This document shows, piece by piece, positions 63,855-64,000 of a stretch of 64,000 nt of DNA. A program made the translations under genes and the position numbers. Position 1 is the first letter of the stretch. Every line of letters starts with the position of its first letter. Location: assembly GCF_013155335.1 (NCBI RefSeq), contig NZ_JABJQZ010000008.1:558001-622000 (forward strand), read 5' to 3'. This DNA comes from Nocardioides sp. zg-1230. GTDB taxonomy: Bacteria; Actinomycetota; Actinomycetes; Propionibacteriales; Nocardioidaceae. The notes beneath the pieces were generated by a model. That model made no database searches. It saw nothing but the letters and a program-made list of their open reading frames with translations, and had not been told where the DNA came from.

Positions 63855-64000
63855 ATGGTCGACGTGGTCGTGCACGGCCCGGCGTCGTGGAACCAGGTCG
63901 TCGACCTCGACGAGCTGCCCGCGCCCGTGCCGCACATGCAGTTCGCGCGAGGGCACCGACACGTGCTGGGCGGTACGTCGGCGGGCAAGGCGGCGCACCT
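63855..64000 (+). CDS. PfkB-family sugar kinase, N-terminal fragment
   Basis: The first 48 codons before the right edge. VVVHGPASWNQVVDLDELP and HVLGGTSAGKAAHL match the start of ribokinase/fructokinase-like PfkB proteins (the GG motif after the first strands). TAGCCT lies 7 nt before the ATG (leaderless). The substrate cannot be judged from this part. Confidence 0.7.
   Translation, partial: MVDVVVHGPASWNQVVDLDELPAPVPHMQFARGHRHVLGGTSAGKAAH

Overview
This is a high-GC chromosomal window of ordinary gene density, most likely from an actinomycete close to Nocardioides (family-level inference only). The evidence is a mycothiol conjugate amidase (Mca), DUF4307 next to it, a PIN-PhoH protein, GTG starts, sugar ABC transporters without their own ATPase, and many genes with a TAnnnT -10 box only 6-7 nt before the start codon (leaderless mRNAs). 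I see no rRNA, tRNA, CRISPR, transposase, phage module or plasmid origin.

Layout. 1-2.8 kb: end of an alpha-glucoside-type ABC uptake operon. 2.9-14.8 kb: three paralogous 970-1001 aa HTH-ATPase-TPR (STAND-like) proteins on the plus strand, alternating with minus-strand envelope genes (a small lipoprotein and a CapA/M15-peptidase fusion lipoprotein). 14.8-27.7 kb: metabolic and regulatory genes. These include class I and class II fumarases, two CarH-like MerR/B12 regulators flanking a tiny secreted-protein gene, an ArsR-SRPBCC-PBP operon and a second tiny secreted-protein gene. 27.7-37 kb: a His-rich DUF4396 membrane protein behind a CsoR-type operator, a transglycosylase, PhoH, UppS, hemolysin III, YyaL and YihY. 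37-45.4 kb: a galactoside utilisation locus (binding protein, two permeases, GH42 beta-galactosidase, DeoR regulator, GH36 alpha-galactosidase). 45.4-51.6 kb: a methyltransferase whose 3' end is duplicated, then a 1710 aa secreted multidomain sugar protein. 51.7-64 kb: MMPL transporter, mca, DUF4307, greA, a tight five-gene unit metB-DUF202-glmL-AI-2E-ilvA, a secreted repeat protein, msrA, a truncated DUF1851-like gene and the start of a PfkB kinase.

The best candidate for an undescribed system is the CarH-like pair. The promoter region between the first regulator and the small secreted-protein gene at 19439 carries two pairs of an 11-bp unit, TGGACAAAC-like. The same unit occurs four times in exact 11-bp phase upstream of an unrelated secreted-protein gene at 24483. 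Characterised CarH proteins bind 11-bp direct repeats. The inference is a light- or B12-responsive regulon of small cysteine-containing secreted proteins. Other points of interest are the HTH-STAND family with its DNA-binding domain at the N terminus, a CsoR-family operator overlapping the -10 box of a His-rich membrane protein gene, an orphan GlmL inside an amino-acid operon, a leaderless five-codon leader ORF overlapping the hemolysin III start, and several long intergenic inverted repeats.
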